NCBI RefSeq assembly: GCF_009602705.1
Contig: NZ_VSWH01000001.1
Span: 3,534,001 to 3,598,000 of the forward strand
Length of the DNA stretch: 64,000 nt
Origin: Chryseobacterium vaccae
Lineage (GTDB): Bacteria > Bacteroidota > Bacteroidia > Flavobacteriales > Weeksellaceae
Reading direction: 5' to 3'
The notes under the pieces were generated by a model. It made no database searches, was not told where the DNA came from, and saw only the letters and a program-made list of their open reading frames with translations. Shown piece by piece: positions 8,642 through 18,116 of the stretch. How positions within the stretch are numbered: the stretch's first letter is position 1; the number at the start of each line of letters is the position of its first letter. A program made the translations under genes and the position numbers.

Positions 8642-9880
8642 ATGAAAAAAATATTAGTATCAACTGCTTTATTGGCGGGTGTTTTGGCTTATGCAGGAGG
8701 CTTCAGGGTTTCTCTGCAAGGGGTGAAGCAATTGGCAATGGCACATACTAGTGCTCATGCCGAAGATGCAAGTGTGGCATTCTTCAACCCGGCGGGTATG
8801 TCATTCATTCCTTCTAAACTGAGTATTGTTGCAGGAGGATTTGGGGCGAGTAATAAGGTGACTTTTCAAAACCTGAATACTTTACAGAGTACGGAAACTG
8901 ATAATCCTCTTGGAACACCTATCTATGCTGCAATTGCATATAAGCCGATAGAGAATTTATCAGTTGGTTTTAGTTTTTCAACACCTTTTGGAAGTACCAT
9001 TCAATGGCCTAACGATTGGGAGGGGAAAGAGATGGTGCAGAAGTTAGAACTAAAAAGTTTTTATTTTCAGCCGATGGTATCTGTGAAACTTGCTCCCTGG
9101 ATGTCATTCGGTGCAAGTTATATCTATGCTAAAGGAAAAGTAAACTGGGATAAAGCCGTTACGCAATTCGGCGGACAACTCAATATTAAAGATGAAAAAG
9201 CCAGTGGAAGCGGATATGGATTCGGATTCTATTTCAGACCTGATCCTAAGCTGGATGTAAGTATCGCTTACCGTTCTCCTGTAGATATGAAAGCTAAAAA
9301 AGGAACAGCAACATTCCAGTTCCCGTCAGCTAATATTTATCCGCTTTTAGGTTTGGATCCAAGTACCGGACAGGATAAATTCACTGCAACCCTTCCTTTG
9401 GTAGAAGAATACACAATTGGTCTTACCTATAAAGTCACTCCTAAGTGGTTAGTTTCAGCGGACTTTAACTATCATGGATGGGAAAGATATGGTAAGCTGA
9501 CATTAGATTTTGCAAACGCTCCGGTTGGAAATCAGGCAGATCCTACTGTTCTTGTAGCTTCTAAAAACTTCAGAAATTCCAAGACCTTCAGATTGGGAAC
9601 ACAATATGCATTCAGCAATATGATCTTTGGACGTTTGGGTGCTTACTATGACGAATCTCCTTACACCGATGATCATTTTATTCCTGAGACTCCTTCGTTC
9701 AATACCTATGTAATTACGGGAGGACTTGGATTTAAATTAAAGCAATTCGGAGTTGATATAGCAGGTGGATATGCTATACCTCAGGCGAGAGACGTAAACA
9801 ATGCGAATCTTGGTTTTTACGGACAGGCAAAAGCTAAAGCATTCTACTTTGGTTTAGGTTTATCTTATAATCCTTTTTAA
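8642..9880 (+). CDS. OmpP1/FadL/TodX family outer membrane transporter
   Basis: 412 residues. A signal peptide ends near AYAGG. The next segment has the FadL family start: GFRVSLQGVKQLAMAHTSAH, then DASVAFFNPAGMSF with the conserved NPAG motif. The rest is alternating beta-barrel strand sequence ending in an aromatic terminus (GLGLSYNPF), as expected for Bam-dependent insertion. FadL-type channels bring long-chain fatty acids or aromatic hydrophobics across the outer membrane. The next gene starts 10 bases later and encodes an SGNH lipoprotein, so the pair may release and import an acyl or aromatic ester product; that pairing is inference. The substrate is not readable from sequence. Confidence 0.9.
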   Translation: MKKILVSTALLAGVLAYAGGFRVSLQGVKQLAMAHTSAHAEDASVAFFNPAGMSFIPSKLSIVAGGFGASNKVTFQNLNTLQSTETDNPLGTPIYAAIAYKPIENLSVGFSFSTPFGSTIQWPNDWEGKEMVQKLELKSFYFQPMVSVKLAPWMSFGASYIYAKGKVNWDKAVTQFGGQLNIKDEKASGSGYGFGFYFRPDPKLDVSIAYRSPVDMKAKKGTATFQFPSANIYPLLGLDPSTGQDKFTATLPLVEEYTIGLTYKVTPKWLVSADFNYHGWERYGKLTLDFANAPVGNQADPTVLVASKNFRNSKTFRLGTQYAFSNMIFGRLGAYYDESPYTDDHFIPETPSFNTYVITGGLGFKLKQFGVDIAGGYAIPQARDVNNANLGFYGQAKAKAFYFGLGLSYNPF

Positions 9881-9890
9881 TTAAAAGACT

Positions 9891-11369
9891 ATGAAAAAAA
9901 TTATAATATCAACACTTGCTGTTTCTGCACTTCTTTTTACAACAAGCTGTAACAACGACTTTGATACTGATGTAAAAGATATTAAGGTAACGAATGGCGA
10001 GGCGAATTTCTCAAAATACATAGCCCTTGGAAACTCATTAACTTCAGGTTTCAGAGATAATGCTCTCTATGTCGACGGGCAGAATGAATCCTATCCATTA
10101 ATGTTGGCTACTCAGATGAAACTTGCCGGCGGAGGAGAGTTCAAGCAGCCGATGATGCCTAATAATAGCGGAGGTTTTACCAACCTTGCTAATCCTGCAA
10201 CAGGTGATTTTTATGGTAAAATTACTTTAACAGTGGGGTGTAATAATGCTTTGGCTCCAAAACCATCTGCACCGGGTGCTCCGTTAGATAATGTTTCTTC
10301 CGGCGGACCTTACCAGAATCTTGGGGTTCCGGGAGCGAAGTCTTTCCATTTGGGATTGGGTAATTATGGAGCATTAAATCCTTATTATTCAAGATTCTCA
10401 ACAGGAGTAAGTCCGGTTGCAGCAGCTGTTGCTCAGGCGCCTACTTTCTTCTCTCTTTGGATTGGTAATAACGATGTTCTTTCTTATGCTACCAGTGGTG
10501 GAACAGGGGTGGATCAAACAGGAAATCCCAATCCTCTTACCTATGGGAATAATGACATTACAGACCCTACACTTTATAAGTCTACGATCAATTCTTATGT
10601 AACTGCGCTTACCGCTAATGGGGCAAAAGGAGTGTTGGCAAACATTCCTAATGTAACGACAATTCCGTTTTTCACTACAGTGCCTAGTAAGCCTATTTCT
10701 AATCTTTCCGATGCACAGGCAGCACAGCTGAACACCGCTTATGCTCCTTACAATGCCGGAATTTTACAGATGAAAACAATGGGAGTGATTACTGATGCTG
10801 AATATCAGAGCAGAGTGATCAAGTTTACTGCCGGAGCCACTGCAAACGGAGCCATAATATTGGATAAAGATCTAAAAGACCTTACTGTATATAATCCTGG
10901 ATTGAAGTCTTACAGACAGACAACAAGTAATGATTTTATCATTTTACCAGCTTCAAATCTGCTTAAGCCTTACGACGCAACATGTAATCCGCAAGGGATA
11001 AGCGCAGGGACTGCAGTTCCTTTAGAAGACAGATATGTTCTTACAGAAAAAGAAACGGCAAAAGTAATGACTGCCACAAAAGCTTATAATGATGCGCTTA
11101 AAGAAATTGCCTCAGCAAAAGGGCTTGCTTTCGTAGATGCAAATGCTAAAATGAATGAGCTGGGTGGGCAATCCGGAATTTCATGGGATGGTGTGAGATA
11201 CACTGCTAAATTTGTAACCGGAGGCGCATTTTCACTGGATGGAGTTCACCTGACAGGAAGAGGATATGCTGTGATTGCCAACGAATTCATTAAAGCAATC
11301 AATGCAAGATATAAATCTACTTTACCACAGGTAGATCCTAATAAATATTCCGGAATAAAATTCCCGTAA
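9891..11369 (+). CDS. SGNH/GDSL-type esterase lipoprotein
   Basis: 492 residues. A lipoprotein signal ends at Cys20 (FTTSC). SGNH block I is GNSLTSG (47-53) with the nucleophile Ser49; block III is GNND (in SLWIGNNDVLS); block V is DGVHLTGRGY with Asp450 and His453. All catalytic blocks are present, so it should be an active serine esterase or lipase anchored in an envelope membrane. It is long for the family because of inserts between blocks. Ten bases downstream of the FadL-like gene and almost surely co-transcribed; a strong terminator follows. Confidence 0.9.
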   Translation: MKKIIISTLAVSALLFTTSCNNDFDTDVKDIKVTNGEANFSKYIALGNSLTSGFRDNALYVDGQNESYPLMLATQMKLAGGGEFKQPMMPNNSGGFTNLANPATGDFYGKITLTVGCNNALAPKPSAPGAPLDNVSSGGPYQNLGVPGAKSFHLGLGNYGALNPYYSRFSTGVSPVAAAVAQAPTFFSLWIGNNDVLSYATSGGTGVDQTGNPNPLTYGNNDITDPTLYKSTINSYVTALTANGAKGVLANIPNVTTIPFFTTVPSKPISNLSDAQAAQLNTAYAPYNAGILQMKTMGVITDAEYQSRVIKFTAGATANGAIILDKDLKDLTVYNPGLKSYRQTTSNDFIILPASNLLKPYDATCNPQGISAGTAVPLEDRYVLTEKETAKVMTATKAYNDALKEIASAKGLAFVDANAKMNELGGQSGISWDGVRYTAKFVTGGAFSLDGVHLTGRGYAVIANEFIKAINARYKSTLPQVDPNKYSGIKFP

Positions 11370-11393
11370 TCATACACGAAAATAAAAACTTAG

Positions 11394-11426
11394 AAACCAC
11401 AAGAACAAATCTTGTGGTTTTTTTTT
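11394..11426 (+). terminator. Terminator after the SGNH lipoprotein gene
   Basis: AAACCACAAG (11394-11403) pairs with CTTGTGGTTT (11411-11420), followed by a run of T. Confidence 0.9.
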
Positions 11427-11433
11427 AAATTTG
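11426..11433 (+). promoter_or_regulatory. -7 box TAAATTTG for prs
   Basis: TAnnTTTG match directly after the terminator T run and 21 bases before the prs ATG. Confidence 0.55.
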
Positions 11434-11454
11434 CAAAATCTTTAAAAAGTAAAA

Positions 11455-12393
11455 ATGGCCGATCAGTTAAGTTATCTATTTTGTACAAGGACGAGCAAGG
11501 ACTTGGCAGAAAAAATTGCCCAGTATTATGGGAAAGAATTAGGAAAAATCAACTTTCAGGAGTTTAGCGACGGGGAATTTGAACCTGTTCTGGATGAATC
11601 CGTAAGAGGAGGAAGAGTTTTCTTAATCGGATCTACTTTCCCTCCTGCAGACAATCTTTTGGAACTTCTTCTAATGATTGATGCAGCAAAAAGAGCTTCC
11701 GCGAAGAGTATTACTGTTGTAATTCCTTATTTCGGACTTGCAAGACAGGACAGGAAAGACAAGCCGAGAGCTCCGATAGGGGCAAAATTGGTTGCTAACC
11801 TGTTAACAGCAGCAGGGGCTACAAGAGTAATGACAATGGACCTGCACGCAGATCAGATCCAGGGATTCTTCGAAATTCCGGTAGATCATCTGTATGCTTC
11901 TACTATTTTCGTAGACTACATCAAATCTCTGAACCTGGATAACCTTACCATTGCTTCTCCGGATATGGGAGGTGCGAAAAGAGCGAAAAACTATGCAGGC
12001 CACCTGGGTGCAGAAGTTGTAATTGCTTATAAGGAAAGAAAAAAAGCGAATGTAGTAGAGGAGATGTTCCTTATTGGTGATGTAGATGGGAAGAACGTGA
12101 TTCTTATTGATGATATGATTGATACTGCGGGAACACTTTGCAAAGCTGCTGAGATCCTGATGGAGAAGGGAGCAAAAACAGTAAGAGCTATGGCTACTCA
12201 CGGAGTGCTTTCAGGAAAAGCTTATGAGAATATTGAGAAATCAAAATTACTGGAAGTTATTGTAACTGATTCAATTCCTGTGCAAAATAATTTGTCATCT
12301 AAAATAAAAGTGCTATCTTGCGCCCCGTTATTTGCGGACGTGATGAAGATGGTTCATGAGCACCAATCAATTAGTAGTAAGTTTGTTATTTAA
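11455..12393 (+). CDS. prs: Ribose-phosphate pyrophosphokinase
   Basis: 312 residues, the usual length. It makes PRPP from ribose 5-phosphate and ATP in the cytoplasm, feeding purine, pyrimidine, His, Trp and NAD synthesis. Visible: the flexible-loop/ATP region YFGLARQDRKDKPRAPIGAK, the metal-binding DLHADQIQGFF, and the PRPP loop DDMIDTAGTL near residue 219. No missing key residue. rplY follows after 55 bases, a common order in Bacteroidota. Confidence 0.97.
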   Translation: MADQLSYLFCTRTSKDLAEKIAQYYGKELGKINFQEFSDGEFEPVLDESVRGGRVFLIGSTFPPADNLLELLLMIDAAKRASAKSITVVIPYFGLARQDRKDKPRAPIGAKLVANLLTAAGATRVMTMDLHADQIQGFFEIPVDHLYASTIFVDYIKSLNLDNLTIASPDMGGAKRAKNYAGHLGAEVVIAYKERKKANVVEEMFLIGDVDGKNVILIDDMIDTAGTLCKAAEILMEKGAKTVRAMATHGVLSGKAYENIEKSKLLEVIVTDSIPVQNNLSSKIKVLSCAPLFADVMKMVHEHQSISSKFVI

Positions 12394-12448
12394 TTGATTT
12401 TAAACGGATTGCAAATTTAAATCAGAACAAATTTTTAAATTTTTATAA

Positions 12449-13102
12449 ATGAAATCTATTACAATTCAAGGTACAAAAAGAGAAAGCGTGGGCAAAAAGT
12501 CTACAAAAGCTTTACGTGATGCTGAATTAGTTCCTTGTGTTGTTTATGGAGGTGAGGCACCTTTGAACTTCTCTGCAGAAGAGAGAGCTTTCAAAGGATT
12601 AGTATACACTCCTGAAGCACACACGGTATCTATTGAAGTTGACGGAAAAACTATTCCAGCTGTTCTTCAGGATATTCAGTTCCACCCAATTACAGACAAA
12701 ATTCTTCACATTGACTTCTACCAGTTATCTGATGATAAGCCGGTTATTATGGAAGTTCCAGTAAGAATTACAGGGCGTTCTAAAGGTGTTGTTGCTGGTG
12801 GTGTTCTACGTCAGTCTTTCAGAAAACTAAAAGTGAAAGCTATTCCTGCAAACCTTCCTGATGAGATCGTTGTAGATGTAACTCCATTAAGAATTGGTAA
12901 CAAACTTTATGTTGGAGGAATCAAAACTGAAGGATATTCTTTCATGCACCCGGACAATGCAGTTGTTGTAGCTGTTAAGATGTCTAGAAATGCAATGAAA
13001 GGAGGTGCTGCTGCAATGGATGATGAAGATGAAGAAGAAGCAGAAGAAGTGGCAACGCAGTCTCCTGATGTTCCTACAACAGAAGAAAAATCTGCAGAAT
13101 AA
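12449..13102 (+). CDS. rplY: 50S ribosomal protein L25 (Ctc form)
   Basis: 217 residues, the long two-domain type: N-terminal 5S rRNA-binding L25 domain (about 1-92, starting [20 protein letters not shown]) and C-terminal TL5/Ctc beta domain (about 95-180), then an acidic Glu/Asp-rich tail. It binds 5S rRNA in the large subunit. It follows prs and ends at a clear terminator. The peptidyl-tRNA hydrolase gene that often follows L25 is absent here. Confidence 0.95.
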   Translation: MKSITIQGTKRESVGKKSTKALRDAELVPCVVYGGEAPLNFSAEERAFKGLVYTPEAHTVSIEVDGKTIPAVLQDIQFHPITDKILHIDFYQLSDDKPVIMEVPVRITGRSKGVVAGGVLRQSFRKLKVKAIPANLPDEIVVDVTPLRIGNKLYVGGIKTEGYSFMHPDNAVVVAVKMSRNAMKGGAAAMDDEDEEEAEEVATQSPDVPTTEEKSAE

Positions 13103-13124
13103 GAATTTCTTATTTAGACCATAT

Positions 13125-13154
13125 AAACCTGTCAATTTTTTGACAGGTTTTTTT
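13125..13154 (+). terminator. Terminator after rplY
   Basis: AAACCTGTCA (13125-13134) pairs with TGACAGGTTT (13141-13150), followed by T residues. Confidence 0.9.
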
Positions 13155-13297
13155 GTGCTTAAAACAGAATGATAATAAACAATTACTGAATTTAAATTTT
13201 CTATTTATCAGCATTCTTCACTTGGAATCATTGAATATTTCTATCAAATGACAACGATCACCTCTTAACCGGGTACCTCCTTTCGGAAAAAAAGCCG

Positions 13298-13305
13298 TAA
13301 ATTTG
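13298..13305 (+). promoter_or_regulatory. -7 box TAAATTTG for sufS
   Basis: TAnnTTTG match 42 bases before the sufS ATG. The initiation region just downstream contains a 15-base inverted repeat (separate entry). Confidence 0.6.
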
Positions 13306-13309
13306 AAGT

Positions 13310-13324
13310 GTTCTAAATAAGAAC
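13310..13324 (+). promoter_or_regulatory. Candidate operator GTTCTAAATAAGAAC in the sufS leader
   Basis: Perfect 5-bp inverted repeat (GTTCT, five-base spacer, AGAAC) starting four bases after the -7 box, where a repressor would cover the transcription start. sufS in other bacteria is controlled by iron or Fe-S status. Whether this site binds any factor is inference. Confidence 0.35.
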
Positions 13325-13347
13325 GTTTTAATTTAAAAAATAAATAA

Positions 13348-14568
13348 ATGTTTGACATTCAGGAAATAAGAAACCAGTTTTCTATATTGAGCAGGGAAGT
13401 GAACGGTAAGCCGCTGGTTTATTTAGATAATGCAGCTACATCTCAGAAGCCAAATTCGGTTTTAGAAGTCTGTCATGCATATTATACAGAGATCAATGCA
13501 AATGTTCACCGGGGAATTCATACATTGAGCCAGCTGGCAACAGAAGAAATGGAGCTTTCCAGAAGAAAGATTCAAAAATTCATCAATGCTGAACATGATT
13601 TTGAAGTAATCTTTACAAAAGGAACAACAGAAGGCTTAAACCTTATCGCTTATATCCTGACACAGAAATTAAAGAAAGATGATGAGATCATTATTTCATA
13701 TCTGGAGCACCATTCCAATATTGTTCCATGGCAAATGCTGTGTGAAAGAACGGGGGCTAAACTGCGTGTTATTCCAATTGATGAAAATGGTATTCTTCAG
13801 CTGGATTATCTGGATCGGTTTTTAAGCGAAAAGACTAAGGTGGTTTCTGTGAATCAGGTTTCCAATGCATTGGGAATCGTGAATCCTATTGAAGAGATCA
13901 TTGCCAGAACCAGAAAAAATACGGATGCCTATATTGTTATTGATGGAGCACAGTCTGCACCTCATTTCGATATTGATGTTCAGAAACTGGATTGTGATTT
14001 CTTTGTGTTCTCCGGTCATAAGATGTATGCTCCGATGGGAACAGGGATTTTATATGGTAAACGTGAAATCCTGGAAGAGTTGCCGCCGTTTCACGGAGGT
14101 GGAGAAATGATTGCAACCTGTTCATTTGAGGGAACTACTTATGCAGGACTTCCGTTTAAATATGAAGCAGGAACCCCTAACGTAGGCGGAAATATAGCTT
14201 TAGGTGCAGCAGTCGATTTCATGGAAAAAGTAGGAAGACAGAATATTCAGAATCATGAAAATGCATTACTGGAATATGCACAGCGACAGCTTTTACAGTT
14301 GGATAACATTAAAATTTATGGTGAAAAAGCCAAAAGAACAGGTGTTGTTTCCTTTAACTTGGAAGGAGTGGGTATTTCTTCAGATGTAGGAATGATCCTT
14401 GATAAAATGGGTATTGCTGTAAGAACGGGACATCACTGTACGCAGCCGATTATGAATTTCTTTAATATCGCAGGTACGGTAAGAGCCAGTTTCGCAGTCT
14501 ACAATACTTTTGAGGAAATTGATCTTCTCGTAGAAGGTGTTAAAAAGGCGCAACGAATGCTTTCATAA
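13348..14568 (+). CDS. sufS: Cysteine desulfurase SufS
   Basis: 406 residues, class V PLP aminotransferase fold. It removes sulfur from cysteine for Fe-S cluster assembly in the cytoplasm. Visible: PLP Lys225 in SGHKMYAP, and catalytic Cys364 in RTGHHCTQP, the short group II (SufS) form of the active-site loop. No sufBCD or sufE gene is adjacent: the terminator is right after the stop and the next gene is on the other strand. So sufS is alone here, with its own promoter. Confidence 0.95.
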   Translation: MFDIQEIRNQFSILSREVNGKPLVYLDNAATSQKPNSVLEVCHAYYTEINANVHRGIHTLSQLATEEMELSRRKIQKFINAEHDFEVIFTKGTTEGLNLIAYILTQKLKKDDEIIISYLEHHSNIVPWQMLCERTGAKLRVIPIDENGILQLDYLDRFLSEKTKVVSVNQVSNALGIVNPIEEIIARTRKNTDAYIVIDGAQSAPHFDIDVQKLDCDFFVFSGHKMYAPMGTGILYGKREILEELPPFHGGGEMIATCSFEGTTYAGLPFKYEAGTPNVGGNIALGAAVDFMEKVGRQNIQNHENALLEYAQRQLLQLDNIKIYGEKAKRTGVVSFNLEGVGISSDVGMILDKMGIAVRTGHHCTQPIMNFFNIAGTVRASFAVYNTFEEIDLLVEGVKKAQRMLS

Positions 14569-14578
14569 TAAAAAAATT

Positions 14579-14606
14579 AACCTCTGGATGTTCAGAGGTT
14601 TTTTTA
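14579..14606 (+). terminator. Terminator after sufS
   Basis: AACCTCT (14579-14585) pairs with AGAGGTT (14594-14600), followed by T residues. Confidence 0.85.
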
Positions 14607-14610
14607 TAGT

Positions 14611-15273
14611 TTATTTCCAGATTTCCCACCATTTTTTATTGAGGGATTTGTGTTCCTGATTGCTTTCGCGAGTGTCATCACCTCCATAGGTTAATGAATA
14701 TTCTTTTATGTTCATTAATTTTTTAATTCTATTGGCGTGTGGGCTGTGGCTCAGTATTTCATCTGTCAGCATACAATAAAGAACTTTTTGATTTTTAGAA
14801 AATTGTTGATAGTTCTGTTCCACAAAGTTCAGAATCTTTCGCTGATGCTCGCCATGTTCTTTGGCTATTTTGAGATAGATAACCAGAGCCTGCTCTCTTT
14901 TGCTGTCCTCCTGGGTAAATATGATATTTTCGATATACTGAAAATTTTCTTTTTTAATCTTTCCATACATTTGAGGGACCACAATGTCTGAGAAAAATTC
15001 GCTGTATTCCTTTGAATGGGTGGCGTAAATTCTTTCGTATAGTAAGATGTTGGTAATCTCATCTATATCGCATTCCAAGGCTATTTCTTTAAGCTTCTGA
15101 AATGTTGTAATAAAAAGGCCCGGGTCTTTACTTTGCCGGAACTCAATAACCTGATCCACACACAAAGATATTTTGCCATATAACTCAGTATTAATTTCCT
15201 GCTTTTTCTCTTCACTGGTTTGATTAACAAAGTTCATAAAGTCCTCAAAATTAGGATTATTTTCGTTTTCCAT
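14611..15273 (-). CDS. Hypothetical cytoplasmic helical protein
   Basis: 220 residues, no signal peptide or membrane segment. Predicted mainly alpha-helical by composition, acidic at the N-terminus (MENENNPNFEDFMNFVNQ), ending in a Trp/Lys tail (KWWEIWK). I do not recognise the family. The frame is clean and clearly coding by codon pattern. It lies after the hemE terminator and is convergent with sufS, so it is probably monocistronic. No function is proposed. Confidence 0.7.
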   Translation of the reverse strand: MENENNPNFEDFMNFVNQTSEEKKQEINTELYGKISLCVDQVIEFRQSKDPGLFITTFQKLKEIALECDIDEITNILLYERIYATHSKEYSEFFSDIVVPQMYGKIKKENFQYIENIIFTQEDSKREQALVIYLKIAKEHGEHQRKILNFVEQNYQQFSKNQKVLYCMLTDEILSHSPHANRIKKLMNIKEYSLTYGGDDTRESNQEHKSLNKKWWEIWK

Positions 15274-15292
15274 AGATTTAGTTTTTTTGATG

Positions 15293-15323
15293 TAAAAACC
15301 TCATAAGTTTAAAACTCATGAGG
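15293..15323 (-). terminator. Terminator after hemE
   Basis: A 12-bp stem (15299-15310 with 15312-15323, one G-U pair in the RNA) is followed on the minus strand by a short T run. Confidence 0.85.
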
Positions 15324-15354
15324 CTTATTATTTAGGATTGTATTCAGTTTGTAT

Positions 15355-16392
15355 TTAAAATTCAGAGTTTGGTTTCCAGTCCACAACAGCTCTGATGAAG
15401 GCTTCAGCATTTTCTACCGGGATATTAGGAAGAATTCCGTGTCCAAGGTTGGCGATATAACGGTCTTTTCCAAAACGGTTGATCATTTCAGTCACCATTT
15501 TTTTGATTGTTTCAGGAGTGGAATGCAGTCTTGCCGGATCAAAATTTCCCTGAAGGGTCATCGTATGATTGGTTAAAGTTCTTGCAAACTCAGGAGTGAT
15601 CGTCCAGTCAACACCCAATGCAGAAGCTTTGGAGATAGTCATATCTTCCAGGGCAAACCAACATCCTTTTCCAAATACCACAACGTGGGTTAATGGGCTT
15701 AATGCTTCAACAATCTGGTTGATATACTGCCATGAGAATTCCTGATAGTCAGCAGGAGATAACATTCCTCCCCAGGAATCAAATACCTGAACGGCAGAAA
15801 CTCCTTTTTCTACTTTTCTTTTAAGATAAGCAATGGTAGTATCGGTGATTTTCTGAAGAAGTAAGTGAGCTGCTTCAGGCTGCTGGAAACAGAATGATTT
15901 CGCAATATCAAAAGCTTTGCTGCCTTTTCCTTCTACACAGTAGCAAAGAATCGTCCATGGAGAACCTGCAAAACCAATCAATGGGATTTCATTGTCCAGT
16001 TTCTGAAGAGTGAGTTCAATAGCGTCAAAAACGTATCCTAAGGTATCATTTACATCAGGAACTTCAATATTCTGAACCTGTTCTGCTGTTCTGATAGGAT
16101 TATCCAGCCAAGGGCCTACGGATTCTTTCATTTTAAAATCAATTCCCATAGCCTGGGGAACCACTAAAATATCAGAGAACAGAATGGCAGCATCCAGAGG
16201 GAATCTTCTGATTGGCTGTATGGTAATTTCTGCGGCAAGTTCAGGAGTCTGACATCTTGTAAAGAAATCATACTGATCACGAAGAGCAATGAATTCCGGC
16301 AGATATCTTCCGGCCTGTCTCATCATCCATACTGGAGGCCTTTCAACGGTTTCTCCGCGGAGTGCTTTTAAATATAAGTCGTTTTTAATCAT
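15355..16392 (-). CDS. hemE: Uroporphyrinogen decarboxylase
   Basis: 345 residues, full length. It decarboxylates uroporphyrinogen III to coproporphyrinogen III in the cytoplasm. Signature 1 is [16 protein letters not shown] (17-32) with the substrate-binding Arg residues; the GFAGSPWT motif and [15 protein letters not shown] near the C-terminus are also typical. Last of four haem genes on this strand, 70 bases after hemD. Confidence 0.97.
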   Translation of the reverse strand: MIKNDLYLKALRGETVERPPVWMMRQAGRYLPEFIALRDQYDFFTRCQTPELAAEITIQPIRRFPLDAAILFSDILVVPQAMGIDFKMKESVGPWLDNPIRTAEQVQNIEVPDVNDTLGYVFDAIELTLQKLDNEIPLIGFAGSPWTILCYCVEGKGSKAFDIAKSFCFQQPEAAHLLLQKITDTTIAYLKRKVEKGVSAVQVFDSWGGMLSPADYQEFSWQYINQIVEALSPLTHVVVFGKGCWFALEDMTISKASALGVDWTITPEFARTLTNHTMTLQGNFDPARLHSTPETIKKMVTEMINRFGKDRYIANLGHGILPNIPVENAEAFIRAVVDWKPNSEF

Positions 16393-16462
16393 AATTTATT
16401 TAAACTTAAAACTGTCGTCCTGTCTTTTCAGGCAGTTATTATTGATGGATCTTAGAAGATTT

Positions 16463-17134
16463 TTAAAGCTCTTTTTTTATCAGTTCAAAAATTGAAATCA
16501 AAGTGTTGCCCTCTGATGTAAAGATCTTCTCTTTTGTATATTTTCTAAGTTCTCCGGAAGTTGTTTCGCCTATCGAAAAAATTTTCATGCCATCCAGAGA
16601 ATTTAATTTTGCAAAACTACGAACTCCGCTCGGACTAAAAAAAACTGCAGCATGATATTTTTCAGATACTGAAGGATATAGTTCTTCTGTCGTGTAAATG
16701 GTAATCTTTTTATATTTAATATTCTGTAAAGGAAGATCTTTGTCCAGAACATCAATAGCCAGATTGCCGCAGAAGTGAAGAAACTTTTCGTGCTGGCATT
16801 TTCCAATAATAAAACCGGAAAGGGATTCAGCGTTTTTCAATACTTTAAAAGTGCCGAAACCATGTTTTCTAAGTTCCCGTTTTGTCTTTTCTCCAACACA
16901 GTAGATTTTATTATAGTTCTTTACGGTAAAATCTTCGTTGGGTTTAAAGCCGTTTTCAAAAAATGAAGTAACACCATTGACACTTGTAAAAATTAAAGAG
17001 TAATTTTTAAGGTCAAACGGTGTTATTCTTATCGGTGAAGTCTTAATTACTTCAACACAGTCAGCTGAAATTTCCGGGCCTAATTCTCTGGATATAACGG
17101 CAGGGTCTATGTTTTTGGTAAATAAGATTTTCAT
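16463..17134 (-). CDS. hemD: Uroporphyrinogen-III synthase
   Basis: 223 residues. It cyclises hydroxymethylbilane with inversion of ring D. HemD is poorly conserved; the call rests on length, two Rossmann-like halves (SLIFTSVNGVTSFFENG, YCVGEKTKRELRKHGF, and the repeat-like FFSPSGVRSFAKL and FSIGETTSGELRKY) and position between hemC and hemE. 73 bases after hemC. Confidence 0.9.
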   Translation of the reverse strand: MKILFTKNIDPAVISRELGPEISADCVEVIKTSPIRITPFDLKNYSLIFTSVNGVTSFFENGFKPNEDFTVKNYNKIYCVGEKTKRELRKHGFGTFKVLKNAESLSGFIIGKCQHEKFLHFCGNLAIDVLDKDLPLQNIKYKKITIYTTEELYPSVSEKYHAAVFFSPSGVRSFAKLNSLDGMKIFSIGETTSGELRKYTKEKIFTSEGNTLISIFELIKKEL

Positions 17135-17207
17135 TGTTGGTAAGCTTGATGATGGAAGGTAAAGATAAGAAAGTAATAAAGACTGAAATTAATGATGTAA
17201 AATCAGT

Positions 17208-18116
17208 CTAGATCTGGCTTTTGATTTCCGCCATTAATTCTTTTCCTCCGTTCTCAAGAACAGCTTTTGCGAACTTTTCTCCAAAGTTTTCTGTTTCATT
17301 GTACTCGAAATTCTCATCAGTAGCAATACAGTTCTTTCCGTCCAGTGAACATAATGCTGCTTTAAAGCGAATCTGATTTTCGATGATTTCTGCAAAAGCG
17401 CCAATAGGGGCAGTACAACCTCCTTCCAGTGTGCTCAGGAAATTTCGTTCCATTTCTACACAAATCTGGGTGGATTTATGATTAATCTGCCTTAAGATTT
17501 CGTTGATTTCTTTTTTGTCAGAGTGTCCGGCCACTGCAATTACGCCCTGTGACGGAGCTGGGATCATCAGTGGAAGCATTTCATAATCAATGTCCATTTT
17601 CATCCTTTTGATTCCGGCTAAAGATAAGATGGTAGCATCAAAATCACCTTCCTCCAGTTTCTGAAGACGGGTTTGAATATTCCCACGGATATCTGAAAAC
17701 TCAGCATTTGGATAATTTCTGAGCCAGAATGCTCTTCTTCTCAGGCTGCTTGTTGCCAGTTTAAGTTCGTGAAACTCTTTGTTTCGTGCTGATTCCTTAC
17801 GAATAAGAACATCCTGTGGATAATCTCTTTCCAGATAAGCAATCAGCTCAATATTTTGAGGCAGCTGTGTAGGGACGTCTTTCAGAGAATGTACGGCAAT
17901 ATCGATCTCGTCATTTAATAATGCAACATCAAGATCTCTCGTAAAAACTCCTGTAATTCCCAAAGAATACAGCGGCTGGTTTAAGTTCTTATCGCCTGAA
18001 GATACGATAGGAACAATTTCCGTTAAATAATTATTATTTTGAAGGTGCCTCGCAACCTCCCTGGCCTGCCAAAGTGCAAGTGCGGAATTCCTTGTTCCGA
18101 TTCTAATGCTTTTCAT
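17208..18116 (-). CDS. hemC: Hydroxymethylbilane synthase
   Basis: 302 residues from MKSIRIGTRNS. It joins four porphobilinogen units into hydroxymethylbilane. Visible: HSLKDVPTQLP with catalytic Asp80, the Arg-rich ATSSLRRRAFWLR, and LEGGCTAPIGA with Cys234, which carries the dipyrromethane cofactor. The start at 18116 overlaps hemA by 14 bases. An in-frame ATG at 18140 would add eight residues that do not look like family sequence, so it was not chosen, though it cannot be excluded. Confidence 0.96.
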   Translation of the reverse strand: MKSIRIGTRNSALALWQAREVARHLQNNNYLTEIVPIVSSGDKNLNQPLYSLGITGVFTRDLDVALLNDEIDIAVHSLKDVPTQLPQNIELIAYLERDYPQDVLIRKESARNKEFHELKLATSSLRRRAFWLRNYPNAEFSDIRGNIQTRLQKLEEGDFDATILSLAGIKRMKMDIDYEMLPLMIPAPSQGVIAVAGHSDKKEINEILRQINHKSTQICVEMERNFLSTLEGGCTAPIGAFAEIIENQIRFKAALCSLDGKNCIATDENFEYNETENFGEKFAKAVLENGGKELMAEIKSQI

